Shown: in pieces, positions 39,713 through 48,876 of the stretch
Layout of the letters: each line of letters begins with the position of its first letter
Position numbering within the stretch: the first letter of the stretch is position 1
NCBI GenBank assembly: GCA_902570425.1
Contig: CACFYB010000001.1
Coordinates: 186,001-250,000, forward strand
Direction of reading: 5' to 3'
DNA: 64,000 nucleotides
Origin: an uncultured Pelagibacteraceae bacterium
GTDB taxonomy: Bacteria; Pseudomonadota; Alphaproteobacteria; Pelagibacterales; Pelagibacteraceae
Position numbers and translations under genes: made by a program
Notes under the pieces: generated by a model
Database searches by the model: none
The model's input: only the letters and a program-made list of their open reading frames with translations
What the model was told of the DNA's origin: nothing

Positions 39713-40670
39713 TTTTTTCTAAAAGATATTCCAGCAATATATGTGGAAAGGTTAAAGACGCCAAACCTATAAATATTACTTTAAATATAGCCTCATTTAA
39801 TTGATTTAGATCTAGTAAAAAATACAAAGCGATAATGAAAATAATAGCTGTAATTATAGAGAGCGGTAAAGCTTTATTTAAAAACATATTTAAACCTTTT
39901 TTTATATTTTCTTTATCGAGTTCCGAACTAAGCGAAATAATATGTCTAACAGAATGTAAGAAACAAAAATAAATAGTGAAAGCAAAAAAAGGTGAAAAAA
40001 AATAATTAATTGCTAATATTGATGGAACTTCAAAATAAAAAGAAGGAGACTCTTTACCAGAAATTAAATAAGAAGATAAAATAGTCAAACCAAGCATTAA
40101 TTCAAAAAAATAATATTTTTCTAAATTAAAAAGATTATCTATAAAAGCTGCACTGGAAATCATTCTAAAAATTTCAATTGTTTCATTAGTATGGAATGCC
40201 AGGGGTGCGAAAATAATAATAGAACCTCTTGAAAAATAATAAAGTAATTTAAAATTTGATTTTCTTACTTTCTCAAGACTGTCTTCTTTACCAAAATGGT
40301 AAGCTGCAATAATTAAAAAAATAAACAAAGTTGTTGTTGGTAAAACTTTCCATAGAATTATTATGAAAAGAGCAATCAATATATAACTTAAGTAAAAAAT
40401 AATTGAATTTTCCAAAGAGTAAAATTTTAAAAGTTTTCTACCTTTATGATTATCTAAAGATCCATGAGAAACACCAATCGTTGCGATTAAAAAAAAACAT
40501 ATCAGATTTGTTGTACTATTATTAATAATAGGATTCTCTTTAATTATTTTCAAATCGAGACTCTCAAATTCTTGATTAGGAAATATAAAAACTCCAAGCA
40601 AAATAATGACTAACACAGTAAACCAAATACTGTGGTAAAATTCTAATTCATCTAATTCCAACTTGTTCAT
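39702..40670 (-). CDS. blh: Beta-carotene 15,15'-dioxygenase, Brp/Blh family (retinal synthase)
   Basis: 322 residues with about nine membrane helices. The family histidines are visible in GVSHGSLDNHKGRKLL (about 67-82), AAYHFGKED (about 122-130), FCFLHSVRHII (about 227-237) and the C-terminal LTFPHILLEYLLEK. It cleaves beta-carotene into two all-trans retinal molecules, the chromophore of proteorhodopsin. It sits between ispH (11-base overlap) and crtY (1-base overlap). No opsin gene is in this window. Confidence 0.93.
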   Translation of the reverse strand: MNKLELDELEFYHSIWFTVLVIILLGVFIFPNQEFESLDLKIIKENPIINNSTTNLICFFLIATIGVSHGSLDNHKGRKLLKFYSLENSIIFYLSYILIALFIIILWKVLPTTTLFIFLIIAAYHFGKEDSLEKVRKSNFKLLYYFSRGSIIIFAPLAFHTNETIEIFRMISSAAFIDNLFNLEKYYFFELMLGLTILSSYLISGKESPSFYFEVPSILAINYFFSPFFAFTIYFCFLHSVRHIISLSSELDKENIKKGLNMFLNKALPLSIITAIIFIIALYFLLDLNQLNEAIFKVIFIGLASLTFPHILLEYLLEKNEK

Positions 40671-41737
40671 TAATAAAATAAAGCCTTAATAAAAGTCCAT
40701 TTTGGCATTTTTAAAATTATTTTTAAATCTTCAAAAAAATTACTTTTATTTGATAAAAATTTTATAACAGTCTTTGGCGATGTCCTAAACATGTTAAAGA
40801 ATATATTCGACATTTTTTCAGGATGTTTATTTAAGACTCTAAGAAAAATATCATCTAAAAATTGGTATTTTTTACTAATTTCAAATCTTTTAGAATTAGA
40901 AATATTTTCAATATTTTCTCTAATATATTTACTGTGTTCTTGAATATTTAAAAAAGTATAACCTGTACTTAATCTTGTCATACCTCCAGCAGTTCCAATA
41001 TTTATCTTATTTTTTTCTTTTTCATATAATGGATAGAAGAGGGGGATTGCACCTTCTTCTTTGTAAATAATTTCATAATCTTTTATTTTAAGATGATTTT
41101 TAATGTAATCTTTAATTTGTTGGTCATAGTCTTTTTGAGAATTATCATTCATTTTAGATAACCAAGTTGTCTCAATCAAAGCTTTATTTTTTGTGAAAGG
41201 AAGTGTATAGAAAAAATGGACACTATCTCTTTGCTCACAATCAAAATCCATAAGATTAAATATTTGCTCATCAAAAAAATTATTTTTAGTCTCAATTTCT
41301 ACGCCACAAAAATGTTGCCAAAGGTTTAGATGATTTTTTTTAATAATTGGAACGCTGTTAAAAATAAATGAATTTTTTGTATTAATTTCATCAATACTTT
41401 TAAAAAAAGAAATATTGCTATTTTCTTTTAATTTATTATTTATTTTTTCGTAAAACAAACCACTATCGATACTTTGATATGGATAATCTTTACATTCTAG
41501 ATGATTAGTTCTGCTAGGCACATTTATTGAAAAATTTTCCCAACTTTTTTTTATACAATCATCAAAATTATGGGGTGTTACTTTCCAGAAGGACCAAGTT
41601 TTATCTCTTTTATACTCTGGCCTAGGTTCAATAATAGCTAAAGTTTTATCTTTCAATTTCTCTTGAATCTCTAGTTCATATGCAAGTGATAAACCTGCAC
41701 ATCCACCTCCGATAATTACATAATCAAATTCTTTCAT
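40670..41737 (-). CDS. crtY: Lycopene beta-cyclase
   Basis: 355 residues. The dinucleotide motif DYVIIGGGCAGLSLAYEL (about 5-22), EPRPEYKRDKTWSFWK, and the C-terminal IGTAGGMTRLSTGYTF mark CrtY-type cyclases. It closes both beta rings of lycopene to give beta-carotene. The start overlaps the crtB stop by 14 bases, so translation is probably coupled within the blh-crtYBI run. Confidence 0.95.
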   Translation of the reverse strand: MKEFDYVIIGGGCAGLSLAYELEIQEKLKDKTLAIIEPRPEYKRDKTWSFWKVTPHNFDDCIKKSWENFSINVPSRTNHLECKDYPYQSIDSGLFYEKINNKLKENSNISFFKSIDEINTKNSFIFNSVPIIKKNHLNLWQHFCGVEIETKNNFFDEQIFNLMDFDCEQRDSVHFFYTLPFTKNKALIETTWLSKMNDNSQKDYDQQIKDYIKNHLKIKDYEIIYKEEGAIPLFYPLYEKEKNKINIGTAGGMTRLSTGYTFLNIQEHSKYIRENIENISNSKRFEISKKYQFLDDIFLRVLNKHPEKMSNIFFNMFRTSPKTVIKFLSNKSNFFEDLKIILKMPKWTFIKALFY

Positions 41738-42608
41738 CTAGATCTATTTCCTGACTAATAATAGCATGTTCTTTCGCTCTTTGATGAGATTCTATTTCTT
41801 TTAAATAAACTAATATCAAATCAAATATAGAAATAATTGTGTGATAAATTTTTTCAAAATTATTGACGTAAATCTTTCCTGATCTCTCATAATTTTCCAT
41901 GTTACTTTTTTGTAAAATTTTTCTTCCAATCTGCCTGTAAATTCGTCTGGCAACAATAATAGAAAATTTATATCTAAATGGAATTTTCTGAATCGAGCTA
42001 AATGAGCTTTCATAAAACATATCTGCTAGTTTTAAGGTTGCTTGAATATTTTCAAAATCTGGCTTGATATATTCTCTGTTCATTTTCTTATCTTCAATTA
42101 CGTCTCTAGCAATATTTGTCAATTGCATCGCAATACCCAAATCAATCGCTCCTTTGAAAGCTCTTCTATCATTCACCATTAAAATTTTTGACATCATTAA
42201 ACCAACTGTTCCAGCTACTCTATAAGAATAAACTAATAAATCTTTAATAGATCTAATATGAATTCTTTTTTTTAAATCTGAGGCAACACCATCAATTAAG
42301 TCCTCTAAAATTATTTTTTTTATATCATTATTTTTTGCAAGAGTGATTACATCATGAGCAATTTTTTCATTTTCGTTAGATGAATGTACTTCTATATTAT
42401 CTGCATTATAATATTTTTTAAGAAAATTTCTCATTTCGTCAATTCTTCTAATTTTAGAATCTAAATCAGTTTCTTTATCCGCTATGTCATCTAGAACCCT
42501 ACAAAATGCATAAAGTTTAGCAGAATCTTCATAAGTTTTTTTGGGTAAAAAAAAACCTGCCCAATTAAATGATTTAGCGAAAATAGCTAGATAGTTTTTT
42601 TTATTCAT
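41724..42608 (-). CDS. crtB: Phytoene synthase
   Basis: 294 residues. The first Asp-rich motif is CRVLDDIADKETD (about 33-45) and the second is NIARDVIEDKKMNREYI (about 166-182), both typical of squalene/phytoene synthases. It joins two geranylgeranyl diphosphates into phytoene. It sits between crtY and crtI with overlaps of 14 bases and 1 base. Confidence 0.96.
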   Translation of the reverse strand: MNKKNYLAIFAKSFNWAGFFLPKKTYEDSAKLYAFCRVLDDIADKETDLDSKIRRIDEMRNFLKKYYNADNIEVHSSNENEKIAHDVITLAKNNDIKKIILEDLIDGVASDLKKRIHIRSIKDLLVYSYRVAGTVGLMMSKILMVNDRRAFKGAIDLGIAMQLTNIARDVIEDKKMNREYIKPDFENIQATLKLADMFYESSFSSIQKIPFRYKFSIIVARRIYRQIGRKILQKSNMENYERSGKIYVNNFEKIYHTIISIFDLILVYLKEIESHQRAKEHAIISQEIDLDERI

Positions 42609-44068
42609 TAAATTATTTTATCTAATACTTTAGCTGACGATAAAACTCCTGGTACACCAGCACCAGGGTGTGTTCCCGCTCCAACAAAATATAAACCATC
42701 ATAAACTTCTGATTTATTGTGAAATCTAAAATAAGCAGATTGTGAAAATTTTGGCTGGATAGAAAAACCTGAACCATGTTTAGTATTTAAATCTTTTTCA
42801 AAGTAATCTGGAGTTAAATAAAAATCCTCAACAATATTTTCTTTTAGATTTGGCATTAAATCATTTTGCATTTTATCAATTACTAAATTTTTCATTTTTT
42901 CTCCCTCTATAGACCAATCAATATTTGATTGATTGTTTGGAACAGGTACAAGAACATAAAAACAATCGTTCCCTTCAGGAGCCATAGATTTGTCTGTTGA
43001 AGATGGTCTGTGAAGATAATAGCTAATATCATCATTTAACATTTTATTATTAAATATATCATCTAGATGTTCTTTATATTTATTACCAAACTTAATTGTA
43101 TGATGTTCTACATTTTCATATTTTTTTTTAGTACCAAAATAATAAACAAATAATCCCATTGAATATTCCATTCGATTTTTTTTCCATTTAAATAGAAAGG
43201 AATTATTTATATTTCCATTTAACATTTTTTCATAAACTGCAGGTGGGTCTGCATTACAAATAACATTATTAGAGTTTATGATAGTTTGATCATTAAGTTT
43301 AACACCAGTAATTTTTTTTTTATCTGAAATAATTTTTGTAACTTCATGACCTTTGATTACTTTAATTCCTTCTTCATTCATGAGCTTTTCAAGTCCTTTT
43401 ACTATATTTCCAGTCCCCCCCATCGAATAATGAATACCCCATTTTTTTTCTAAGTATAAAATGAGTCCATAAATCGAAGTTGTAGTGAAAGGATTGCCGC
43501 CTACTAGTAGTGGGTGCATACTGAACATTCTTCTTAATTTTTCATTTTTTACATAGGATGAGACTAATGAATAAACTGATTTGTAACTTTTAAGCTTTAA
43601 AAGAGCCGGTAATTGTTGCATCATCACAAATGGTTTGTCAAATGGAACATCAGCCAGTTCAGTAAAACCTTTATCAAATATTTTTTTTGTAAAATTTACT
43701 AATTTTTCATAACCCTCAACATCATCTTTACTTATTGTCTCAATTTGTCTTTTCATTTCATTCTCATCACCTGAGTAATTAAATTTAGTTTTATCTTCAA
43801 ATACAAATTGATACCAAATCTTAAGAGGAGAAAGCTTTATGTAATCTTTTGGATCTTTCTTGAATAATTCGAATAACTCATTAATTAAGTAGGGAGCAGT
43901 AATTACAGTTGGCCCACCATCATAAATAAAACCATTTTTTTTAAATACTCTAGCTCTACCACCTAGATCTGGATGTTTTTCTATCAAAGTTACATCATGT
44001 CCTTTTGCTTTTAGACGTAACGCAGCAGCTATACCTCCAAAACCAGAGCCAATTACAACAGAATTCAT
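42608..44068 (-). CDS. crtI: Phytoene desaturase
   Basis: 486 residues. The FAD-binding N-terminus (VVIGSGFGGIAAALRLKAKG, about 3-22) is followed by LIEKHPDLGGRARVF, and the C-terminus has LYFVGAGTHPGAGVPGVLSSAKV, the CrtI signature. It desaturates phytoene to lycopene in the membrane. It is the first gene of the crtI-crtB-crtY-blh-ispH run, 40 bases from the end of the ATP synthase operon. Confidence 0.97.
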   Translation of the reverse strand: MNSVVIGSGFGGIAAALRLKAKGHDVTLIEKHPDLGGRARVFKKNGFIYDGGPTVITAPYLINELFELFKKDPKDYIKLSPLKIWYQFVFEDKTKFNYSGDENEMKRQIETISKDDVEGYEKLVNFTKKIFDKGFTELADVPFDKPFVMMQQLPALLKLKSYKSVYSLVSSYVKNEKLRRMFSMHPLLVGGNPFTTTSIYGLILYLEKKWGIHYSMGGTGNIVKGLEKLMNEEGIKVIKGHEVTKIISDKKKITGVKLNDQTIINSNNVICNADPPAVYEKMLNGNINNSFLFKWKKNRMEYSMGLFVYYFGTKKKYENVEHHTIKFGNKYKEHLDDIFNNKMLNDDISYYLHRPSSTDKSMAPEGNDCFYVLVPVPNNQSNIDWSIEGEKMKNLVIDKMQNDLMPNLKENIVEDFYLTPDYFEKDLNTKHGSGFSIQPKFSQSAYFRFHNKSEVYDGLYFVGAGTHPGAGVPGVLSSAKVLDKII

Positions 44069-44092
44069 TGTGATAATTTATAGTTTTTTTTA

Positions 44093-44137
44093 AAAAATTG
44101 TAAGAGGATTATGAGTTAATTTTTTTTAACTCCTCTT
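44093..44137 (-). terminator. Terminator candidate at the end of the ATP synthase Fo operon
   Basis: On the minus strand AAGAGGA (44131-44137) pairs perfectly with TCCTCTT (44102-44108), enclosing an inner stem of GTTAA/TTAAC. A T run follows at about 44094-44099. The hairpin spans the last codons and stop of atpF. The AT-rich inner stem weakens it, but the T run directly after the outer stem fits rho-independent termination before crtI. Confidence 0.5.
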
Positions 44138-44606
44138 TAGTTTCCTCTAAATTTTTTTGGAATAGTGTATCTAATTTAGATTTATCTACAGATGTAGTAA
44201 TAATCTTTTTAACAGAGTCCACGGCAATATTAATTGAGGCATTTTTAATTTCTTTTATTGCTGTCTCTTTCATCTGTAAGATTTTGTTTTCAGCAGAATT
44301 TTTTTTTATTTCAGAGGATCTATGAAACTTATCATTTAATTCTATTATTAATCTATCGCTATCTTTTTTTGCTTGATCTAAAATTTCATTTCTTACAGCC
44401 TGAGCAGTATCCAATTTTTTTTGAGCTCTTTCCAGCAATATTTTTGCTTCAGTTCTTAATTTTTCACTTTCATCTATTTCATTTTTGATATCTAAAATTA
44501 ACTTATTCAGTATTTCATTAATTTTCTGAGGAACTTTAAGATATATCAGTCCTCCAAAGAATATAATAAAAGAAACTGCAACCCAGAAAGTAGAATCAAT
44601 CACCAT
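44109..44606 (-). CDS. atpF: ATP synthase Fo subunit b
   Basis: 165 residues from the ATG at 44604-44606. The frame extends upstream to 44645, but this start has a GGAGA ribosome-binding site about 9 bases before it and gives the usual short periplasmic tail MVIDSTFWVAVSF. One membrane helix (about 6-24) is followed by a long charged coiled coil (KIVEKNI-free here; runs of E, K and D through residue 160). It is part of the peripheral stalk. It overlaps the b' gene by 11 bases. Confidence 0.93.
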   Translation of the reverse strand: MVIDSTFWVAVSFIIFFGGLIYLKVPQKINEILNKLILDIKNEIDESEKLRTEAKILLERAQKKLDTAQAVRNEILDQAKKDSDRLIIELNDKFHRSSEIKKNSAENKILQMKETAIKEIKNASINIAVDSVKKIITTSVDKSKLDTLFQKNLEETKEELKKINS

Positions 44607-45186
44607 AATATTTTTCTCCACTTTTTTTTGAAAGATCGTCAACAATTGCTGAGATACTACTATTATTTACTTCTGCACCAATTAAAACTTTTAATATTTC
44701 TGATGATGTTTCAATTGCAATTTTATTAATTTTTTCAGGTGCATATTTTTTGAGTTGACTAATCTCATGCTCTGCTTTTTTTATCTCTTCGTCAATTTGA
44801 TTATCTAAATTTTCTTTTTTAGTATTGATTTCTTTTATAGTTTTTTCTTTTGTTTCCTTAAAGATATCTTTTGCATCTATTTTTGTTTTAAAAATAATAT
44901 TTTCATACTCTTTTAATTTAGTCTCACTATCTTCCCTTTGTTTCTCAGCGGCCTCAATATTTTCTTGTATTTGGGATTTTCTTAATTCTAGATTAGCACT
45001 TATTTTTGGTAATATTAGTTTTGATAAAACAATGTATAAAATACCAAAAGTTAATGTAAGCCAGAAAATTTGTGAAACCCAAAACTCAGGATCTAATTGA
45101 GGCATACCACCACTTTCAGCTGCAAAAACCTTTTTCGTTAAAAAAAGGTTAAAAAATATTAACTGAAAAAAATATTTCTTAATCAT
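44596..45186 (-). CDS. atpG: ATP synthase Fo subunit b' (AtpG/AtpX)
   Basis: 196 residues. An N-terminal signal-like segment (to about residue 22, KVFAAESGGMPQLDPEFW) precedes the helix FWVSQIFWLTLTFGILYIVL and a long coiled coil. The GMPQLDPE...QIFWL phrase is typical of b' subunits in photosynthetic and alphaproteobacterial ATP synthases. The b/b' heterodimer forms the outer stalk. It lies 5 bases downstream of atpE. Confidence 0.93.
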   Translation of the reverse strand: MIKKYFFQLIFFNLFLTKKVFAAESGGMPQLDPEFWVSQIFWLTLTFGILYIVLSKLILPKISANLELRKSQIQENIEAAEKQREDSETKLKEYENIIFKTKIDAKDIFKETKEKTIKEINTKKENLDNQIDEEIKKAEHEISQLKKYAPEKINKIAIETSSEILKVLIGAEVNNSSISAIVDDLSKKSGEKYYGD

Positions 45187-45191
45187 TAAAT

Positions 45192-45419
45192 TTAAAATGC
45201 AAAAAGAATGATTAACGCAACAACTAATCCAAATAATCCTGTTGCTTCTGCAAGCGCAAATCCTAAAAGTAAATTAGGAAATTGCTTCTGTGCTGCAGAA
45301 GGGTTTCTCATTGCTCCTGATAAATAATTTCCAAAAATTATTCCTATACCTACACCGGCACCAGCTAAAGCAATTGCTGCTAAGCCTGCCCCGATCATTT
45401 TTGCTGCTTCTAATTCCAT
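45192..45419 (-). CDS. atpE: ATP synthase Fo subunit c
   Basis: 75 residues with two hairpin helices. The polar loop carries MRNPSAAQKQFPNL (about 37-50), and the proton-carrying Glu is in GFALAEATGLFGL (about 53-65). The coupling ion is probably H+, because no Na+-binding Gln/Ser/Thr set stands out. It has the strongest ribosome-binding site in the window, AGGAGG, 5 bases before the ATG (45425-45430), which fits the high copy number of the c-ring. Confidence 0.98.
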   Translation of the reverse strand: MELEAAKMIGAGLAAIALAGAGVGIGIIFGNYLSGAMRNPSAAQKQFPNLLLGFALAEATGLFGLVVALIILFAF

Positions 45420-45424
45420 TATAT

Positions 45425-45430
45425 CCTCCT
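45425..45430 (-). promoter_or_regulatory. Perfect AGGAGG ribosome-binding site of atpE
   Basis: Complement of CCTCCT at 45425-45430; 5 bases to the atpE ATG. It is a full Shine-Dalgarno match in a genome where most genes show weak ones, and should raise translation of the multi-copy c subunit above its operon partners. Confidence 0.85.
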
Positions 45431-45437
45431 ATGTTAA

Positions 45438-46172
45438 TTAATGGTGTAAATTTAATGCATCATTTAAGTAGATGCATGTTAAGATTGCAAAAACATATGC
45501 TTGAAGAAAAGCAACTAAGATCTCCAAACCAGTTAGTGCAACCGAAAAACTCAGTGGAAGCCATCCACCGACTATTCCAAGACTTACTACAAAGCCTCCG
45601 AAAACTTTCATCATTGTGTGACCTGCCATCATATTTGCAAACAATCTTACCGAAAGACTTATAGGTCTACTTAAATACGAAATAATCTCAATAACCACAA
45701 TCAAAGGAAGCAACACAATTGGTACTCCACTTGGTACAAATAATTTTAAATAACCTAATCCATGTTTGATAAATCCTATAATTGTTACTCCTATAAAAAT
45801 AAAAGCGGCCAAAACAAATGTAACAATAATATGGCTAGTCACAGTAAACGTATAAGGTATCATGCCAAACATGTTACAAAATAGAACAAACATGAATAGT
45901 GAAAATATAAAAGCAAAATAAGGTTTTGCTTTAGAGCCTGCGGTATCACTGATCATTTTTGATACAAAAGTATAACTTAGTTCTGCTAAAAGTTGTATCT
46001 TGTTTGGCAACATTGAATTTTTTTTTGAGCCTAAATTAAAAATAAATAAAATTGTTAAAGAGCTTATAATCATAAACAAACTTGCATTTGTAAATGAAAT
46101 ATCAAAAGTACCTACTTTTATTTCTGGCCCAATTCTATAAACCTCAAATTGAGTCATTGGATTTGCTGCCAT
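45438..46172 (-). CDS. atpB: ATP synthase Fo subunit a
   Basis: 244 residues with five or six membrane helices. The essential arginine lies in PISLSVRLFANMMAGHTMMKVF (about 170-191; Arg near 176), followed by the C-terminal LEILVAFLQAYVFAILTCIYLNDALNLHH. It forms the proton half-channels against the c-ring. It lies 10 bases after atpI and 18 bases before atpE. Confidence 0.98.
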   Translation of the reverse strand: MAANPMTQFEVYRIGPEIKVGTFDISFTNASLFMIISSLTILFIFNLGSKKNSMLPNKIQLLAELSYTFVSKMISDTAGSKAKPYFAFIFSLFMFVLFCNMFGMIPYTFTVTSHIIVTFVLAAFIFIGVTIIGFIKHGLGYLKLFVPSGVPIVLLPLIVVIEIISYLSRPISLSVRLFANMMAGHTMMKVFGGFVVSLGIVGGWLPLSFSVALTGLEILVAFLQAYVFAILTCIYLNDALNLHH

Positions 46173-46182
46173 AAGTAATTAA

Positions 46183-46458
46183 CTATTTTTGCATATTCTT
46201 TGCAGATTTAATCACGTTTATTATACCCGCAATTACACCTACAAAAAAAAATATTAAAATTAACCAAGGTTTAGTATCAAAGGTCTTGTCTAAAATAAAC
46301 CCAATAATTGTCCCTACAGCTACAGCTGAGACCAGTTCTGTACTAAGCTTAAAAGCTGAGCCAATTGGGGATGGATTATGATTTTTTTCACTTAAATTTC
46401 GTTTAGAAACCTTTTTTTTTGCAATCTCTAAGCGAGTTTTAAATTGATCTTTACCCAT
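46183..46458 (-). CDS. atpI: ATP synthase assembly protein AtpI-like
   Basis: 91 residues from the ATG at 46456-46458; an upstream in-frame codon at 46512 would overlap smc and is unlikely. The N-terminus is highly basic, then two membrane helices (about 39-58 and 64-84) with the conserved GTIIGFILDKTFDTKPWLILI pattern, as in alphaproteobacterial AtpI (F0F1-ATPase subunit I). It helps c-ring assembly. It starts the Fo operon atpI-B-E-G-F, with F1 genes elsewhere, as expected in this group. Confidence 0.88.
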   Translation of the reverse strand: MGKDQFKTRLEIAKKKVSKRNLSEKNHNPSPIGSAFKLSTELVSAVAVGTIIGFILDKTFDTKPWLILIFFFVGVIAGIINVIKSAKNMQK

Positions 46459-46471
46459 TTTATTTATTTTT

Positions 46472-48868
46472 TTATGCGACCATACTTTCAGCTTTTTGTA
46501 AGTCAACCGCAACTAATTGGCTAATTCCTTTTTCAGGCATTGTAACTCCATAAAGTCTATTCATTTTTGACATTGTTAATGCATGATGTGTAACAATTAT
46601 AAACTTAGTATTAGTGATTTTAATAAGCTCCTCAAGCAAATTGCAAAATCTTGTCACGTTAGCATCATCCAGAGGTGCATCCACTTCATCTAGAACACAT
46701 ATTGGTGATGGATTAGTTAAAAATACCGCAAATATAAGTGATAAAGCAGTTAATGCTTGTTCTCCACCCGACAATAAGGTTATTGATTGAAGTCTTTTAC
46801 CTGGTGGGCTTACTAACATTTCTAGACCGGCCTCAAGAGGATCATCAGAGTCAACTAATTCAAGTTTTGCATTTCCACCATTAAACAATTTTGTATAAAC
46901 TTCGTTAAATTTTCTATTTACTTTGTCAAAAGCTTCAATAAGTCTCTCCCTTCCTTTTTGATTAAGTTCATTAATACTTTCTTTAAGCTTTACAATGGCT
47001 GTTACTAAGTCTGTTCTGTCCTTTTCCATTTTCTTAATTTCAGACTCAAATTTATTTGTTTCTTCATCAGCCTTTAAATTTACAGATCCTAATTTTTCTC
47101 GCTCTTGTTTTTTTTTGTCTAATAAATCCTCTTGATTAACTGCATCAGGTAATTCTTCTACTCCATATAGATTAGAGTTTTCTAAAATATTTTTTTCTTC
47201 TAAATTTAATTCAGAATTTATTCTGTCTATTAAGTCATTTTTTCTTTTTTTAAGTCCTTCAATAGTTGCACTTGAACTTGCTTTTCTCTCTCTAATTTGA
47301 ATTGATTGTTCCTGAATTTGATTTAATTGAATTCTTAAATTTTCTATTTTTTCATCTGTCTCATTGATTATTTTATCATTTTCAGATTTTTCTTTTTCAG
47401 AAATTCTAAGATTTTCTGAAATTTGACCTTTTTTTTCAGCTTGAATTTTAGGTTGTTTGTCTAATTTTTCTAATAGTAAATTGAATTTATTCTTTCTTTC
47501 TGTGAGTTCATTTACCATTTTTTCTGAATTTGAGAGTAAATTTTTCCAGCTTTCAATTTCAGTTTCAATAATATTTATTCTTTCATTTCTCTTAACTGAC
47601 TCTTTTTTAATATTCTGATTTTTACTAAAGCTATTAGCATATTTGTCTATATTATTTTCAAAATTTTCTAAAACGTTAATTGCCTCATCATTTTTTTTTG
47701 AGTAAATTAAATTTTTTATATTTTCTATCTCATTTCTCAATTCACTTTTCGACTGATCTAAATCTTCATTTGATTTTTTTTCTGTTTCATAATATTTTGA
47801 ATCAACTTCTATCAGCTCATTTTTTTCTTCCTTAAGTCTTTTTTCATTTGAATTTGCATCTATAATTATTCCTTTTTCTCTAGAAATATCCTCATCAAGA
47901 GTTTGTAAAGATTTTTTGATATTTTCTATTTCCTCTTGTGTTCTCGTATTTTCCTCATCTAAACTTTTAAGTTCTAAATTAAGTCTTTGAATTTTTGATA
48001 AATTTTCTATATTTTTTTCTCGAAGTGGGGAGACTTTTTCTGTTTCAGATTTAATTCTGGTATCTAACTCAGAAATTTGATTATTGTAACCACTGACTTC
48101 ATCCTCTGCCTCAGAATTTATTTCATTTTCAACTCTTATTTCTTTATCTATCTCTAATAACTTTAAGTAATAAAGTCCTGCTTCAATCTTTTTAATTTCA
48201 TCACTTATATTTTTATATTTTGTTGCTTCCTCAGCTTGCTTCTGCAAATTGGCTAATTGTCTCTCTTGTTGTCTTCGTAATTCATCAGCTCTTTTAAGAT
48301 TATTTTCAGCAGCGGTTAATCTTAATTCTGCTTCGTGTCTTCTAACATGAAGACCTGAAATTCCAGCAGCTTCCTCTAAAATTGCCCGCCTGTCTGTAGG
48401 TTTTGCTGTAACAAGCGCACCAATTCGCCCTTGGCTTATGATTGAGGGGGAGTGAGCACCAGTAGAAAGATCTGCAAAAAACATTTGTGCATCTCTGGCT
48501 CTTACTTCTTTGTTATTAATATAAAATTTAGAACCTTTGTCTTTTTCTATTTTTCTTCTCACATTAATTTCATCAATTTCTTTAAATTGAACAGGACCTT
48601 CATTTTTATCATTCTTTAGAGTTATTGAGACTTCAGCTATATTTTTTGAGGGTTTATTTGAGGTACCAGAAAATATTACATCTTCCATTCCAGATCCACG
48701 CATACTTTTTGCAGAAGTTTCTCCCATTGTCCATCTTAAAGACTCAACTATATTTGATTTTCCACATCCGTTTGGCCCAACTATTCCAGTTAAACCATCT
48801 TCTATCAAAAATTCAGTCTTATCAGCAAATGACTTAAAGCCATTGAGTTGAATTTTTTTAAACTCCAT
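46472..48868 (-). CDS. smc: Chromosome partition protein SMC, unusually short
   Basis: 798 residues, against 1150-1190 usual. The head domains are complete: Walker A GPNGCGKSNIVE (31-42), QGRIGALVTAKP and FEEA-equivalent RRAILEEAAGISG on the N-half, then LSGGEQALTALSL (699-711) and Walker B ICVLDEVDAPLDD (723-735). The LGSVNLKADEE junction is intact. Only about 480 residues of coiled coil link the heads, and I see no GVxGxxxxLhxV-type hinge in the middle. SMC organises and segregates the chromosome. It is followed 8 bases away by dsbA-like on its 5' side and by atpI 13 bases past the stop. Confidence 0.93.
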   Translation of the reverse strand: MEFKKIQLNGFKSFADKTEFLIEDGLTGIVGPNGCGKSNIVESLRWTMGETSAKSMRGSGMEDVIFSGTSNKPSKNIAEVSITLKNDKNEGPVQFKEIDEINVRRKIEKDKGSKFYINNKEVRARDAQMFFADLSTGAHSPSIISQGRIGALVTAKPTDRRAILEEAAGISGLHVRRHEAELRLTAAENNLKRADELRRQQERQLANLQKQAEEATKYKNISDEIKKIEAGLYYLKLLEIDKEIRVENEINSEAEDEVSGYNNQISELDTRIKSETEKVSPLREKNIENLSKIQRLNLELKSLDEENTRTQEEIENIKKSLQTLDEDISREKGIIIDANSNEKRLKEEKNELIEVDSKYYETEKKSNEDLDQSKSELRNEIENIKNLIYSKKNDEAINVLENFENNIDKYANSFSKNQNIKKESVKRNERINIIETEIESWKNLLSNSEKMVNELTERKNKFNLLLEKLDKQPKIQAEKKGQISENLRISEKEKSENDKIINETDEKIENLRIQLNQIQEQSIQIRERKASSSATIEGLKKRKNDLIDRINSELNLEEKNILENSNLYGVEELPDAVNQEDLLDKKKQEREKLGSVNLKADEETNKFESEIKKMEKDRTDLVTAIVKLKESINELNQKGRERLIEAFDKVNRKFNEVYTKLFNGGNAKLELVDSDDPLEAGLEMLVSPPGKRLQSITLLSGGEQALTALSLIFAVFLTNPSPICVLDEVDAPLDDANVTRFCNLLEELIKITNTKFIIVTHHALTMSKMNRLYGVTMPEKGISQLVAVDLQKAESMVA

Positions 48869-48876
48869 GAATTAAG

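Noticed and set aside
46459-46512. Upstream extension of atpI overlapping smc
   Set aside because: The extra residues are basic with no family match. The ATG at 46456-46458 gives the typical AtpI length.
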